6,672 bases of DNA from Candidatus Marinamargulisbacteria bacterium SCGC AAA071-K20. Its GTDB lineage: Bacteria; Margulisbacteria; Marinamargulisbacteria; GCA-2716485; AAA071-K20. The notes under the pieces were generated by a model, which saw nothing but the letters and a program-made list of their open reading frames with translations, was not told the origin of the DNA and did not search any database. The translations under genes were made by a program, and so were the position numbers. Shown piece after piece: positions 1 through 5,948 of the stretch (the first letter of the stretch is position 1; the number at the start of each line of letters is the position of its first letter). The DNA lies in assembly GCA_003265975.1 (NCBI GenBank), contig QFBU01000067.1, forward strand, positions 1-6,672, written 5' to 3'.

Positions 1-115
1 AAATTCCAAAGAAACGAAGGAACCCATGTGGTCTGCCACAAATATTACATCTATTTCTATGCTGTGTAGTGTTTATCTTTCTATTATTCTTTTCAACCAT
101 CGATACTTTTGCCAT
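1..115 (-). CDS. rpsN: 30S ribosomal protein S14, zinc-binding short type (5' part, cut by window edge)
   Basis: S14 is a small-subunit head protein that assembles late with S3, S10 and S19. Only the first 38 residues are visible; the rest runs off the low-coordinate edge. It starts with ATG after an AGGA motif six bases upstream and begins MAKVSM. Cys23 and Cys26 form a CNIC pair followed by GRPHGFLRFFGI. This matches the first half of the zinc knuckle of the roughly 61-residue C+ form of S14, in which the second CxxC pair follows directly. The longer zinc-free form has no such pair at this place. The second pair itself lies outside the window. The gene follows rplE after 21 bases, the usual L5-S14 order of the spc operon, so cotranscription is likely. 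Family assignment is secure; full length and an intact second zinc pair are inferred. Confidence 0.95.
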   Translation of the reverse strand, partial: MAKVSMVEKNNRKINTTQHRNRCNICGRPHGFLRFFGI

Positions 116-136
116 GTTACTTCCTACTTTTCTTTC

Positions 137-688
137 TTAGTTTTTTCTAAATGGAAATCCTAATAATTCTAATAAAGCATACGCCTCTTCATCTTTATCA
201 GTACTTGTAATAAAGCATATATCGAACCCTCGTGGTTTATCAATATTATCAACGTTAATTTCCGGGAATATAGATTCTTCTTTAATCCCAAGAGTATAAT
301 TCCCACGTCCATCAAAAGATTTTTTTGGAAGACCACGAAAATCTCTGATTTTAGGGATACTGATATTGATTAACTTAGTTATAAAATCATACATTTTTTT
401 ACTTCTAAGAGTTATCTTACATCCGATAACCTGCCCCTCACGAACTTTAAAGTTAGATATAGACTTCTTAGATTTAGTTGGAACTGGTTTTTGACCGGTA
501 ATTCTTAAGAATTGATCAATAGTCAACTCAACAACCTTTGAATTTGAAACAGCCTCACCTAAACCTCTATTAATAACAATTTTTTCAATCTTAGGTATAG
601 ACATAACATTAAGATGATCGAATTTTTTTAATAAATCCTTCTTTACTTCATTTTCATATTTCTTTTTTAAATTATAAACTTTACTCAT
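137..688 (-). CDS. rplE: 50S ribosomal protein L5
   Basis: L5 binds 5S rRNA and, with L18 and L25-type proteins, forms the central protuberance; it contacts P-site tRNA and S13 across the subunit interface. The product is 183 residues, close to the family norm of about 180. Recognisable parts are the N-terminal helix with YENEV (11-15), PKIEKIVINRGLGEA (32-46), the TGQKPVPTKSKKSISNFK segment (64-81), the central SIPKIRDFRGLP loop (110-121), GRGNYTLGIKEESIFPEI (127-144) and a GF(D)I/LLELLGFPF end. Where many homologues have a VN-M-GxG sequence, this one has INRGLG. The start is ATG, six bases after AAGGA, which lies in the 14-base gap after rplX. It sits between rplX and rpsN as in the bacterial spc operon. 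No truncation or frameshift is seen. Confidence 0.98.
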   Translation of the reverse strand: MSKVYNLKKKYENEVKKDLLKKFDHLNVMSIPKIEKIVINRGLGEAVSNSKVVELTIDQFLRITGQKPVPTKSKKSISNFKVREGQVIGCKITLRSKKMYDFITKLINISIPKIRDFRGLPKKSFDGRGNYTLGIKEESIFPEINVDNIDKPRGFDICFITSTDKDEEAYALLELLGFPFRKN

Positions 689-702
689 CAGTTTTCCTTT
701 TC

Positions 703-1005
703 TTAAAGAATGTCTCCGGTGCCTTTAATCACTCGGTTCTTTTTCCCTTTTTTAGTTTCAAATTTAACTTTAATCCTTTTCTTTCCCGGACCAACTAAAG
801 CGGCCTTACTCCAATTAAATGCAATTGGAACATCAATAATGCCACCTTTTGATTCATTACTTGGCTTAATTGCTTTTTTATATAAATTTATTTTCTCTAC
901 AAGTATGTGCTGTTTTTCCGGAAATACCTTTAGGATCTTTCCCTGCTTACCTTTGTCTTTACCTACTAATATTTCAATTAAATCATCTTTTTTAAATTTA
1001 TTCAT
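703..1005 (-). CDS. rplX: 50S ribosomal protein L24
   Basis: L24 is one of the two proteins that start assembly of the large subunit, binding the 5' end of 23S rRNA. The 100-residue product matches the usual length. The N-terminal KOW motif is clear: DDLIEILVGKDKGKQGKILKVF (about 7-28), followed by the family block HILVEKINLYKKAIKPSNES.GGI (33-56). The C-terminal part, VGPGKKRIKVKFETKKGKK (71-89), is lysine-rich and has no cysteine, so it lacks the CPxC element found in some bacterial L24 proteins; both forms are known. Start is ATG after AGGTGG, and the stop codon TAG of rplN lies inside that Shine-Dalgarno stretch, with eight bases separating the genes. This suggests re-initiation by ribosomes finishing rplN. 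Confidence 0.97.
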   Translation of the reverse strand: MNKFKKDDLIEILVGKDKGKQGKILKVFPEKQHILVEKINLYKKAIKPSNESKGGIIDVPIAFNWSKAALVGPGKKRIKVKFETKKGKKNRVIKGTGDIL

Positions 1006-1013
1006 TGTTCCAC

Positions 1014-1382
1014 CTAAATTACATCTGAAGCCAAAGAAATGATTTTCATATAGTTACTATCTCTTAATTCTCTAGGAATTGGTCCAAATATTCTAGTTCC
1101 CTTTGGATTCCCTTCATTATTAATAATAACCGCTGAATTCGTATCAAATCTAAGAACAGTTCCATCATTACGTTTTATTTTCTTTTTTGTTCTAACAACA
1201 ACGCAAGTAACAATCTCACTTTTCTTTACTTGCCCTTTTGGAATTGATTTTTTAACAACCCCAATAATCTTATCGCCTACACTTGCATATTTTCTCTTAG
1301 AGCCGCCAAGAACTTTTATACATAAAATTTCTTTAGCGCCAGAGTTATCAGCAACATCTAATCTAGTTTCAACTTGTATCAT
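1014..1382 (-). CDS. rplN: 50S ribosomal protein L14
   Basis: L14 sits on the intersubunit face next to L19, touches 16S rRNA helix 14, and is the docking site for the silencing factor RsfS where present. The product is 122 residues, exactly the standard bacterial length. Landmarks are the start MIQVET, LDVADNSGAKEILCIKVLGG (8-27), VGDKIIGVVK (35-44), the VKKSEIVTCVVVRTKK stretch (52-67), the RFDTNSAVIIN block (78-88) and the C-terminal GTRIFGPIPRELR (95-107) with LASDVI at the end. Start ATG lies only three bases after the rpsQ stop, with AAAGG seven bases upstream inside the rpsQ 3' end. In many bacteria a separate spc promoter lies just before rplN; here there is no room for one outside rpsQ coding sequence, so read-through from the S10 genes is the simplest view. 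Confidence 0.98.
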   Translation of the reverse strand: MIQVETRLDVADNSGAKEILCIKVLGGSKRKYASVGDKIIGVVKKSIPKGQVKKSEIVTCVVVRTKKKIKRNDGTVLRFDTNSAVIINNEGNPKGTRIFGPIPRELRDSNYMKIISLASDVI

Positions 1383-1385
1383 TGC

Positions 1386-1637
1386 TTAGCCTTTCAATAC
1401 CTTTTCAACACGCCAACTTTTATTTTTACTTATCGGCCTACAGCTCATAATATTAACATTATCACCTAAAGACAACTCTTCTTTACCCTCATAGTGTGCT
1501 TGATATTTTTTAGAATATTTCACAATTTTCTTATACTTAGGGTGAGCTCTCGAAGTCATTACTAATACAGTAACTGTTTTAGAGCTGGGTAATTTTACCA
1601 CAGTGCCTTGTTTTACACTACGTTTATTTCTTTCCAT
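1386..1637 (-). CDS. rpsQ: 30S ribosomal protein S17
   Basis: S17 is a primary 16S rRNA binding protein of the small-subunit body (5' domain), with an OB-fold. The product is 83 residues, the usual length. The family pattern is visible: RSVKQGTVVKLPSSKTVTVLV (6-26), the HPKYKKIVKYSKKYQAHYE block (32-50), a short acidic loop, LGDNVNIMSCRPISKNKSWRVEKVL (57-81). Most homologues have RPLSKTKRWRL at the end; this copy has RPISKNKSWRV. Start is ATG with AAGGGA eight bases upstream. The gene overlaps the 3' end of rpmC by 14 bases in a different frame, so its Shine-Dalgarno and start codon are inside rpmC, consistent with coupled translation. Confidence 0.97.
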   Translation of the reverse strand: MERNKRSVKQGTVVKLPSSKTVTVLVMTSRAHPKYKKIVKYSKKYQAHYEGKEELSLGDNVNIMSCRPISKNKSWRVEKVLKG

Positions 1638-1815
1638 CTTTTTCTTCCCTTCGCTTCTGCGATACTATAGTCATTAATCTTGCAATTACAAGCTTTTGTT
1701 TTTTAATTTTTGAATTATCTTTTAACTCGCCAATAGTATTCTGTAATCTTGATTCATAAAGAGCTTTCTTTTTTGTGTTTACTTCCAAAAGAAGATCTTG
1801 AGCTGAATTAGTCAT
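1624..1815 (-). CDS. rpmC: 50S ribosomal protein L29
   Basis: L29 is a small two-helix protein beside L23 at the polypeptide exit, part of the docking site for signal recognition particle and trigger factor. At 63 residues it has the family length. The recognisable part is the C-terminal half: ESRLQNTIGELKDNSKIKKQKLVIARLMTIVSQK (21-54), which matches the LRFQ...GQLENTSRIREVRRDIARIKTVL pattern. The N-terminal helix (MTNSAQDLLLEVNTKKKALY) is divergent and lacks the common ELR..s.eEL motif, so assignment leans on the second helix and on its place between rplP and rpsQ. The start ATG shares four bases with the rplP stop (ATGA) and has GGGGAG nine bases upstream. The 3' end overlaps rpsQ by 14 bases. 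Confidence 0.93.
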   Translation of the reverse strand: MTNSAQDLLLEVNTKKKALYESRLQNTIGELKDNSKIKKQKLVIARLMTIVSQKRREEKDGKK

Positions 1816-2231
1816 TGTAAGTCTCTCCCCTTTTCAATAAATTTTGTTTTTACGGGTAACTTATGAGCGGCTAATCTAAAAGCTTCTTTAGCTAATTCAA
1901 CAGGTACACCACTTAGTTCAAATAACATTGTTCCTTTTTTAACCGGTGCCACCCAAAATTCAGGAGCACCTTTTCCTTTACCCATTCTTGTTTCAGCGGG
2001 AAGTCTTGTTACTTGCTTATCTGGAAATATTCGAATCCATACCTTCCCACCACGTTTAATATGTCTCGTTAACGCTCGCCTTGCGGCTTCAATTTGTCTA
2101 TCTGTAATATACTCGCAACCTAAAGCCTGCAGAGCAAATTGACCGAACACCAATGTATTATTCTTGTTGGCACTACCGCGATTTCTACCACGTTGAACTT
2201 TACGAAATTTAGTTTTTTTTGGCTGTAACAT
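1812..2231 (-). CDS. rplP: 50S ribosomal protein L16
   Basis: L16 is a late-assembling protein near the A site and the 5S rRNA, needed for peptidyl-transferase activity and tRNA accommodation. The product has 139 residues, within the normal 136-144. Landmarks are MLQPKKTKFRKVQRGRNRG (1-19), the FGQFALQALGCEYITDRQIEAARRA stretch (29-53), the loop ETRMGKGKGAPEFWVAPVKKG (80-100), ELSGVPVELAKEAFRLAAHKLPVKTKF at the end. Arg82 corresponds to the arginine that E. coli hydroxylates (Arg81). The start ATG lies ten bases after AGGA, somewhat long spacing, 15 bases after the rpsC stop. It ends at TGA, the only TGA stop among the complete genes here, overlapping the rpmC start by four bases. Ending there gives the normal family C-terminus. 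Confidence 0.98.
   Translation of the reverse strand: MLQPKKTKFRKVQRGRNRGSANKNNTLVFGQFALQALGCEYITDRQIEAARRALTRHIKRGGKVWIRIFPDKQVTRLPAETRMGKGKGAPEFWVAPVKKGTMLFELSGVPVELAKEAFRLAAHKLPVKTKFIEKGRDLQ
1825..1830 (-). promoter_or_regulatory. Shine-Dalgarno of rpmC inside rplP
   Basis: GGGGAG lies nine bases before the rpmC ATG, inside the 3' end of rplP. It supports the ATG that shares four bases with the rplP TGA stop. Confidence 0.75.
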
Positions 2232-2246
2232 CTTATAGTTATCCTT

Positions 2247-2927
2247 TTATTTAGTATCTACTCTGTCGAGTTCATTTTTTTGCTCCACTAAACGAGGTGC
2301 CTTTTTAATAATATCGCCATGATATATCCATACCTTAACACCAATCTTACCATATGTTGTTAAAGCCTCAGTAAATGCATAATCAATATCAGCTCTTAAA
2401 GTATGTAGAGGGACTTTACCTTCCATGTAAGACTCAGTTCTCGCAATCTCAACACCACCAAGGCGGCCAGCACAAGAAATTCTAATCCCTTTTGCTCCAG
2501 CTTTTTGGCATTTTTGAATTGCCATTTTCATTGCACGTCTAAAGGGAATTCTTTTTTCCAATTGCCCCGTTACCCAAGAAGCAAGTAATCTGCTATTGCT
2601 ATCTTGATTTTTTTCTTCAGTAATTTTTATATTTGCTTTCTTACCAGTCATCTTTGAAACATCAGCAATAATTACATCTAAATCAATATTACTTTTTCCA
2701 AAAATGATCCCAGGCCTAGCAACTTTAACAATTAATTCTATATAATCACTTTTTCTATTGATATTAATTTTAGAAATCCCCGCACGAGATAGTTCATTTG
2801 TTATGAACTTACGTATATTGAAGTCTTCAAGTACAAATGTAGCATAGTCAGCGGTTGCAAACCAAGTATAATCCCAATCCTTAACAATCCCTAATCGTAA
2901 TCCATTAGGATTTGACTTCTGTCCCAT
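2247..2927 (-). CDS. rpsC: 30S ribosomal protein S3
   Basis: S3 forms part of the mRNA entry channel in the small-subunit head and takes part in mRNA unwinding together with S4 and S5. The product is 226 residues, typical for bacteria. The start MGQKSNPNGLRLG is diagnostic. A type II KH domain lies at about 39-107. The C-terminal domain has the FRRAMKMAIQKCQKAGAKGIRI stretch (129-150), with Arg130, Arg131 and Lys134 at the places of the E. coli helicase residues, then GRLGGVEIARTE (154-165) and GKIGVKVWIY (193-202). Odd point: the KH loop, normally G-x-x-G, reads GKSN (77-80), so the second glycine is missing. The ATG start shares one base with the rplV stop (TAATG) and has a strong AAGGAG seven bases upstream. 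Confidence 0.98.
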   Translation of the reverse strand: MGQKSNPNGLRLGIVKDWDYTWFATADYATFVLEDFNIRKFITNELSRAGISKININRKSDYIELIVKVARPGIIFGKSNIDLDVIIADVSKMTGKKANIKITEEKNQDSNSRLLASWVTGQLEKRIPFRRAMKMAIQKCQKAGAKGIRISCAGRLGGVEIARTESYMEGKVPLHTLRADIDYAFTEALTTYGKIGVKVWIYHGDIIKKAPRLVEQKNELDRVDTK

Positions 2928-3274
2928 TATTTATCTCCTTGTTTTTCTAGCTCTATCATAATGTGACTAGTTCTTTTAATAATTTCAAAAACTCTTCCTC
3001 TAGCTCTAGCTTGAAAACGCTTAATTCTAGGGCCTTCATTAATTAAAATAGTCGATAATAGAAAATCATTATTATCAGATAACTTACTATTGTTAATTGC
3101 ATTATGTTTTACTGAATGAACAGCATCATACATTATCTTAGCGCCTTTATGTGGTAAGTTTTTTAACATACTTAAAACATCATTGACTTCTTTGCCTCTA
3201 ATTAGATCAGCTACACGTCTGAGTTTTGTTGGTGAAATTCTTATATATTTAAATTTTGCTGTTGCTTTTTTCAT
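2927..3274 (-). CDS. rplV: 50S ribosomal protein L22
   Basis: L22 binds several 23S rRNA domains; its long beta hairpin lines the peptide exit tunnel next to L4 and forms part of the constriction. The product is 115 residues, near the usual 110-115. Family blocks are FKYIRISPTKLRRVADLIRG (8-27), the NLPHKGAKIMYDAVHSVKHNAINN stretch (39-62), and the hairpin GPRIKRFQARARGRVFEIIKRTSHI (81-105). The arginine-rich tip of the hairpin is intact and shows no insertion or deletion of the kind linked to macrolide resistance. Start is ATG eight bases after AAAGG, with the rpsS stop TAA next to that motif; it ends in a one-base overlap with rpsC. Confidence 0.97.
   Translation of the reverse strand: MKKATAKFKYIRISPTKLRRVADLIRGKEVNDVLSMLKNLPHKGAKIMYDAVHSVKHNAINNSKLSDNNDFLLSTILINEGPRIKRFQARARGRVFEIIKRTSHIMIELEKQGDK
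2935..2940 (-). promoter_or_regulatory. Shine-Dalgarno of rpsC inside rplV
   Basis: AAGGAG lies seven bases before the rpsC ATG, within the last codons of rplV. Together with the TAATG junction it fixes the rpsC start and suggests termination-reinitiation. Confidence 0.8.
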
Positions 3275-3285
3275 AACTTATACCT

Positions 3286-3552
3286 TTATTTCATTCCCTT
3301 ACTATGTGATCTAAAAGTTCGGGTAACTACGAACTCCCCAAGCTTATGACCCACCATGTTTTCCTGTATAAAAACAGGCACATGTTTTCTTCCATTATGA
3401 ATAGCTATATTATGACCTATCATCTCAGGCGTGACAGTTGACCTTCTAGACCAAGTTTTAATAAGTTTTTTTTGACCTGAAGAATTCATCGTTTCTACCT
3501 TCTTCTCTAAATGATCGTCTACAAACGGTCCTTTTTTTAATGATCTAGACAC
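3286..3552 (-). CDS. rpsS: 30S ribosomal protein S19 (GTG start)
   Basis: S19 lies in the head of the small subunit, pairs with S13, and contacts the intersubunit bridge and A-site region. The product is 88 residues with every family block: MSRSLKKGPFVDDHLEKKVE (1-20), IKTWSRRSTVTPEMIGHNIAIHNG (31-54), a VPVF...MVGHKLGEF stretch (58-74) and TRTFRSHSKG near the end. Its start codon is GTG, the only non-ATG start among the complete genes here. The choice is secure because the SRSLKKGPF N-terminus follows at once and a full AGGAGG lies eight bases upstream. That motif overlaps the rplB stop TAG. A strong Shine-Dalgarno may offset the weaker start codon. Confidence 0.98.
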   Translation of the reverse strand: MSRSLKKGPFVDDHLEKKVETMNSSGQKKLIKTWSRRSTVTPEMIGHNIAIHNGRKHVPVFIQENMVGHKLGEFVVTRTFRSHSKGMK

Positions 3553-3560
3553 AACTAATT

Positions 3561-3566
3561 CCTCCT
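3561..3566 (-). promoter_or_regulatory. Strong Shine-Dalgarno for the GTG start of rpsS
   Basis: A complete AGGAGG stands eight bases before the GTG start of rpsS. The rplB stop TAG (3565-3567) overlaps it, so ribosomes ending rplB cover the rpsS initiation site. Confidence 0.85.
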
Positions 3567-4395
3567 ACTTTTTTCTCTTCTTAACAATATATTTATCAGA
3601 ATGCTTTTTCTTGTCTCTTGTTTTATAACCAAGAGTTGGTTTCCCCCAAGGAGTTCTTGGGCCGGCCTGGCCAACAGGAGCTCGGCCTTCACCACCACCA
3701 TGAGGATGATCACAAGCATTCATTACAGATCCTCTAACCTTAGAACGCCTACCGATCCAACGTCTAGCCCCTGCCTTACCAAGGACAGTATTTCTATTAT
3801 CTTGATTACTTACCTGACCAATTGTTGCTCTGCATTTTTTATTAACAATTCTCATTTCACCTGAAGGAAGCTTAAGAGTAACATAGTTATCATGCTTTCC
3901 CATCAAGGTAGCAAATGACCCAGCAGAACGTGCTAATTGGGCACCTTTTTTAATTGAAAGTTCAATATTATGAATTACAGTCCCAGTTGGAATATCTTCA
4001 AGATACAAGTTATGCCCTTGCTTTATATCTGCGTTCTTTCCAGACATCACATCGTCACCAACTTTAAGTTGCTGTGGAGCAATTATATAACGTTTCTCCC
4101 CATCTTTATACTGTATTAAGGAAATAAATGAAGTTCTGTTAGGATCATATTCAACTGTTTTAACCTTTCCAAGAATACCATCTTTATCTCTTTTAAAATC
4201 AATAATTCTGTACTTTCGCTTATTTCCCCCACCTCTGAAACGAACAGTTACTCTTCCTAAATTATTTCTACCAGCTTTAGACTTAACTGGCTTTAATAAA
4301 GATTTTTCAGGCTTACTTGTAGTTATCTCTTTGTAATCGAGAACAACTCTTTGCCTTAATCCTGGTGTTACTGGTTTATATTTTTTAGTTCCCAT
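3565..4395 (-). CDS. rplB: 50S ribosomal protein L2
   Basis: L2 is a primary 23S rRNA binder needed for subunit joining, tRNA binding and peptidyl-transferase assembly. The product is 276 residues, the standard length. It begins GTKKYKPVTPGLRQ and has an OB-fold-like first domain with GRNNLGRVTVRFRGGGNKRKYR (42-63), then an SH3-like second domain with ARSAGSFATLMGK (155-167). The C-terminal motif DHPHGGGEGRAPVGQAGPRTPWG (229-251) contains His230, which matches the E. coli residue His229 implicated in peptidyl transfer. Just before it, NACD stands where many bacteria have NPVD. Start is ATG seven bases after AAGGA, which overlaps the rplW stop. The 3' end has a lysine/arginine-rich tail (KKRKK) and stop TAG inside the rpsS Shine-Dalgarno. 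Confidence 0.99.
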   Translation of the reverse strand: MGTKKYKPVTPGLRQRVVLDYKEITTSKPEKSLLKPVKSKAGRNNLGRVTVRFRGGGNKRKYRIIDFKRDKDGILGKVKTVEYDPNRTSFISLIQYKDGEKRYIIAPQQLKVGDDVMSGKNADIKQGHNLYLEDIPTGTVIHNIELSIKKGAQLARSAGSFATLMGKHDNYVTLKLPSGEMRIVNKKCRATIGQVSNQDNRNTVLGKAGARRWIGRRSKVRGSVMNACDHPHGGGEGRAPVGQAGPRTPWGKPTLGYKTRDKKKHSDKYIVKKRKK

Positions 4396-4405
4396 ATTTT
4401 TTTCC

Positions 4406-4690
4406 TTAAAAGAATTGTTTTAATTTATCTAAATTTTTATCATCTGATACTGTAATAATAGCTTTTCTCTTTGGCTTACTCTCGCCTAGAATCTTTCCTC
4501 GACGTCGTTTTTTGGGCTTAACATTTATAATGTTAATTTTTTCTACGGCAATATCATAAGTATCTTTAATATGATTTTTTATGTCAACTTTAGTAACATG
4601 CTTTTCTACAATAAACGTAAACTTTTTATCTTCAATTAAGCGCGAAGATTTCTCAGAAACTAAAGGACGCTTTAAAACATTATTTGTCAT
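4406..4690 (-). CDS. rplW: 50S ribosomal protein L23
   Basis: L23 lies at the tunnel exit and is the main docking protein for trigger factor and signal recognition particle. The family pattern is clear: LKRPLVSEKSSRLIEDKKFTFIV at the N-terminus, a VTKVDIKNHIKDTYDIAVEKINIINV segment, then the extended basic loop KPKKRRRGK...KPKRKAIIT and a short C-terminal helix. Two ATG codons stand in tandem (first bases 4693 and 4690). I chose the second: it lies seven bases from the AAGAGG motif, against four for the first. This gives 94 residues, against 95 from the first ATG, and both fit the family. Either start lies inside the 3' end of rplD (overlap of 11 or 14 bases), pointing to translational coupling. 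Confidence 0.95.
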   Translation of the reverse strand: MTNNVLKRPLVSEKSSRLIEDKKFTFIVEKHVTKVDIKNHIKDTYDIAVEKINIINVKPKKRRRGKILGESKPKRKAIITVSDDKNLDKLKQFF

Positions 4691-5315
4691 CATTCAACCT
4701 CTTAACTAGTTTTTTAAATGAGTTTTGCGATATAAATATATATTTAGAATATATCATTTTACTTACATGCGTAAAATTAATTTCATCTATGGCAACATTA
4801 CTAATATTTCTAAAGGCTCGTGAAATATTATCCTCATTACTATCTATTAATAATAAAATCTTCTCTTTATCATTTCGTTTTAACGAATTTAACAAACTAA
4901 CCACTTGTTTAGTTTTCATTGGAACATCATCTTTTGAATCAATTACAAATATCTGATCATACTTTGAAATCATTAACCAACGAAGTGCTTTTCTTATTAT
5001 TTTCTTATTAAGATCAGACTTAAAACTATGTGGTTGAGGACCAAATATAACACCACCACCTCTTCTAAGAGGAGTCCTATTAGTACCACGCCTAGCATTG
5101 CCCGTACCTTTTTGCTTATACGGCTTAGCGCCGCCACCTCTTACCATAGATCGTGTCTTGGTAGATGCGCAAGGGACTCTAACATGATCTTTCTGATAGT
5201 TATCTAATAAATAAAGCATATGATTAGAATTATCTTCATCAAATTTCTCCTCAGAAAACCCAAATTCAATACCACCTTGCTCTTTACCTTCAATATTAAG
5301 TACTTTTAACTTCAT
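4680..5315 (-). CDS. rplD: 50S ribosomal protein L4
   Basis: L4 is an early 23S rRNA binder whose long loop reaches the exit tunnel beside L22. In E. coli it also represses the S10 operon; whether it does so here cannot be seen. The product is 211 residues, near the usual 200-210. The tunnel loop is the clearest part: STKTRSMVRGGGAKPYKQKG (51-70) and TGNARRGTNRTPLRRGGGVIFGP (71-93). Next come LNKKIIRKALRWLM (102-115) and an alpha/beta globular part with DQIFVIDS. The N-terminal 20 residues (MKLKVLNIEGKEQGGIEF) look like the usual first strands. Start is ATG after AAGGAAG, nine bases from the rplC stop. The C-terminal third is divergent, as is common in L4. Confidence 0.97.
   Translation of the reverse strand: MKLKVLNIEGKEQGGIEFGFSEEKFDEDNSNHMLYLLDNYQKDHVRVPCASTKTRSMVRGGGAKPYKQKGTGNARRGTNRTPLRRGGGVIFGPQPHSFKSDLNKKIIRKALRWLMISKYDQIFVIDSKDDVPMKTKQVVSLLNSLKRNDKEKILLLIDSNEDNISRAFRNISNVAIDEINFTHVSKMIYSKYIFISQNSFKKLVKRLNDDK
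4698..4703 (-). promoter_or_regulatory. Shine-Dalgarno of rplW inside rplD that decides between two tandem ATGs
   Basis: AAGAGG lies within the 3' coding end of rplD and is followed by TTGA and ATGATG. Spacing is four bases to the first ATG and seven to the second, favouring the second. Confidence 0.7.
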
Positions 5316-5324
5316 AATACTTCC

Positions 5325-5936
5325 TTAGTTAAATATTTCTACTAAATTATTTTTCTTACCCGGTATACTACCCTTAATAAGAATCAGTTCTTTTTCTGAA
5401 TCGATTTTAAGAATAATTAGATTTTTCATAGTTATATACTTATTCCCTAAACGACCACCCATTTTAGTCCCTTTAAAAACACGTCCCGGATCAGTCCCTC
5501 CACCGATCGAACCTGGTAACCTGTGATTCTTTGATCCGTGAGTCATTGGACCTCTACTAAAATGATGTCTTTTTATTGTCCCAGCAAAACCCTTACCTAT
5601 GTTCTTACCACGAACATGTATCTTTTCATTTTCTTCAAAATTCGAAATCCCTATCTCGTCATTAGAATTATAGGAATCTATATCAGATAACTTAAACTCC
5701 CTTATATACTTAAAGCACTTTGTGTTATTTTTCTTAAACAACCCAATTTTAGGTTTATTTAGCTTCTTCTCTTCAACTTCATTCATACCTATTAAAATAG
5801 AATCAACCTTGTTATTATTAAGTTTTTTTATTACCGTTAGAGGCATTACCTTAACTAAAGTCACAGGGGTAACTATACCATCTGCATCTATGTGCTGAGA
5901 CATCCCTAATTTCTTACCGTATATTACTTTTTCCAT
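5325..5936 (-). CDS. rplC: 50S ribosomal protein L3
   Basis: L3 binds the 3' end of 23S rRNA and is one of the two proteins that initiate large-subunit assembly; its extension reaches the peptidyl-transferase centre. Counting from the first of two tandem ATG codons the protein has 204 residues, slightly short of the usual 206-215. The start reads MEKVIYGKKLGMSQ, then KKLNKPKIGLFKK (58-70), GKGFAGTIKRHHFSRGPMTHG (115-135), and NHRLPGSIGGGTDPGRVFKG (138-157). The residue that E. coli methylates on glutamine is not glutamine here. The central stretch of about residues 80-108 is poorly conserved. I chose the second ATG because it lies six bases from AAAGGG, whereas the first lies only three; both leave the family N-terminus intact. 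It follows rpsJ closely. Confidence 0.96.
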   Translation of the reverse strand: MEKVIYGKKLGMSQHIDADGIVTPVTLVKVMPLTVIKKLNNNKVDSILIGMNEVEEKKLNKPKIGLFKKNNTKCFKYIREFKLSDIDSYNSNDEIGISNFEENEKIHVRGKNIGKGFAGTIKRHHFSRGPMTHGSKNHRLPGSIGGGTDPGRVFKGTKMGGRLGNKYITMKNLIILKIDSEKELILIKGSIPGKKNNLVEIFN

Positions 5937-5942
5937 CATTAA

Positions 5943-5948
5943 CCCTTT
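5943..5948 (-). promoter_or_regulatory. Shine-Dalgarno of rplC that decides between two tandem ATGs
   Basis: AAAGGG overlaps the last bases of the rpsJ stop codon TAA. It is followed by TTA and then ATGATG. Spacing is three bases to the first ATG and six to the second, so the second is the better start. Confidence 0.7.

Noticed and set aside
710..1042. Plus-strand open frame of 110 codons opposite rplX
   Set aside because: It is the antisense shadow of rplX. The minus frame encodes a clear L24 with a KOW motif, and the plus frame has no recognised domain.
3660..3667. GGCCGGCC palindrome, a rare GC-only octamer in AT-rich DNA
   Set aside because: It encodes the conserved Gly-Gln-Ala-Gly-Pro part of L2, so protein conservation explains it.
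3601..3864. Plus-strand open frame of 87 codons opposite rplB
   Set aside because: Antisense shadow of the conserved C-terminal part of L2.
4684..4956. Plus-strand open frame of 90 codons opposite rplD
   Set aside because: Antisense shadow of L4; its apparent hydrophobic character follows from the complement of lysine- and asparagine-rich codons.
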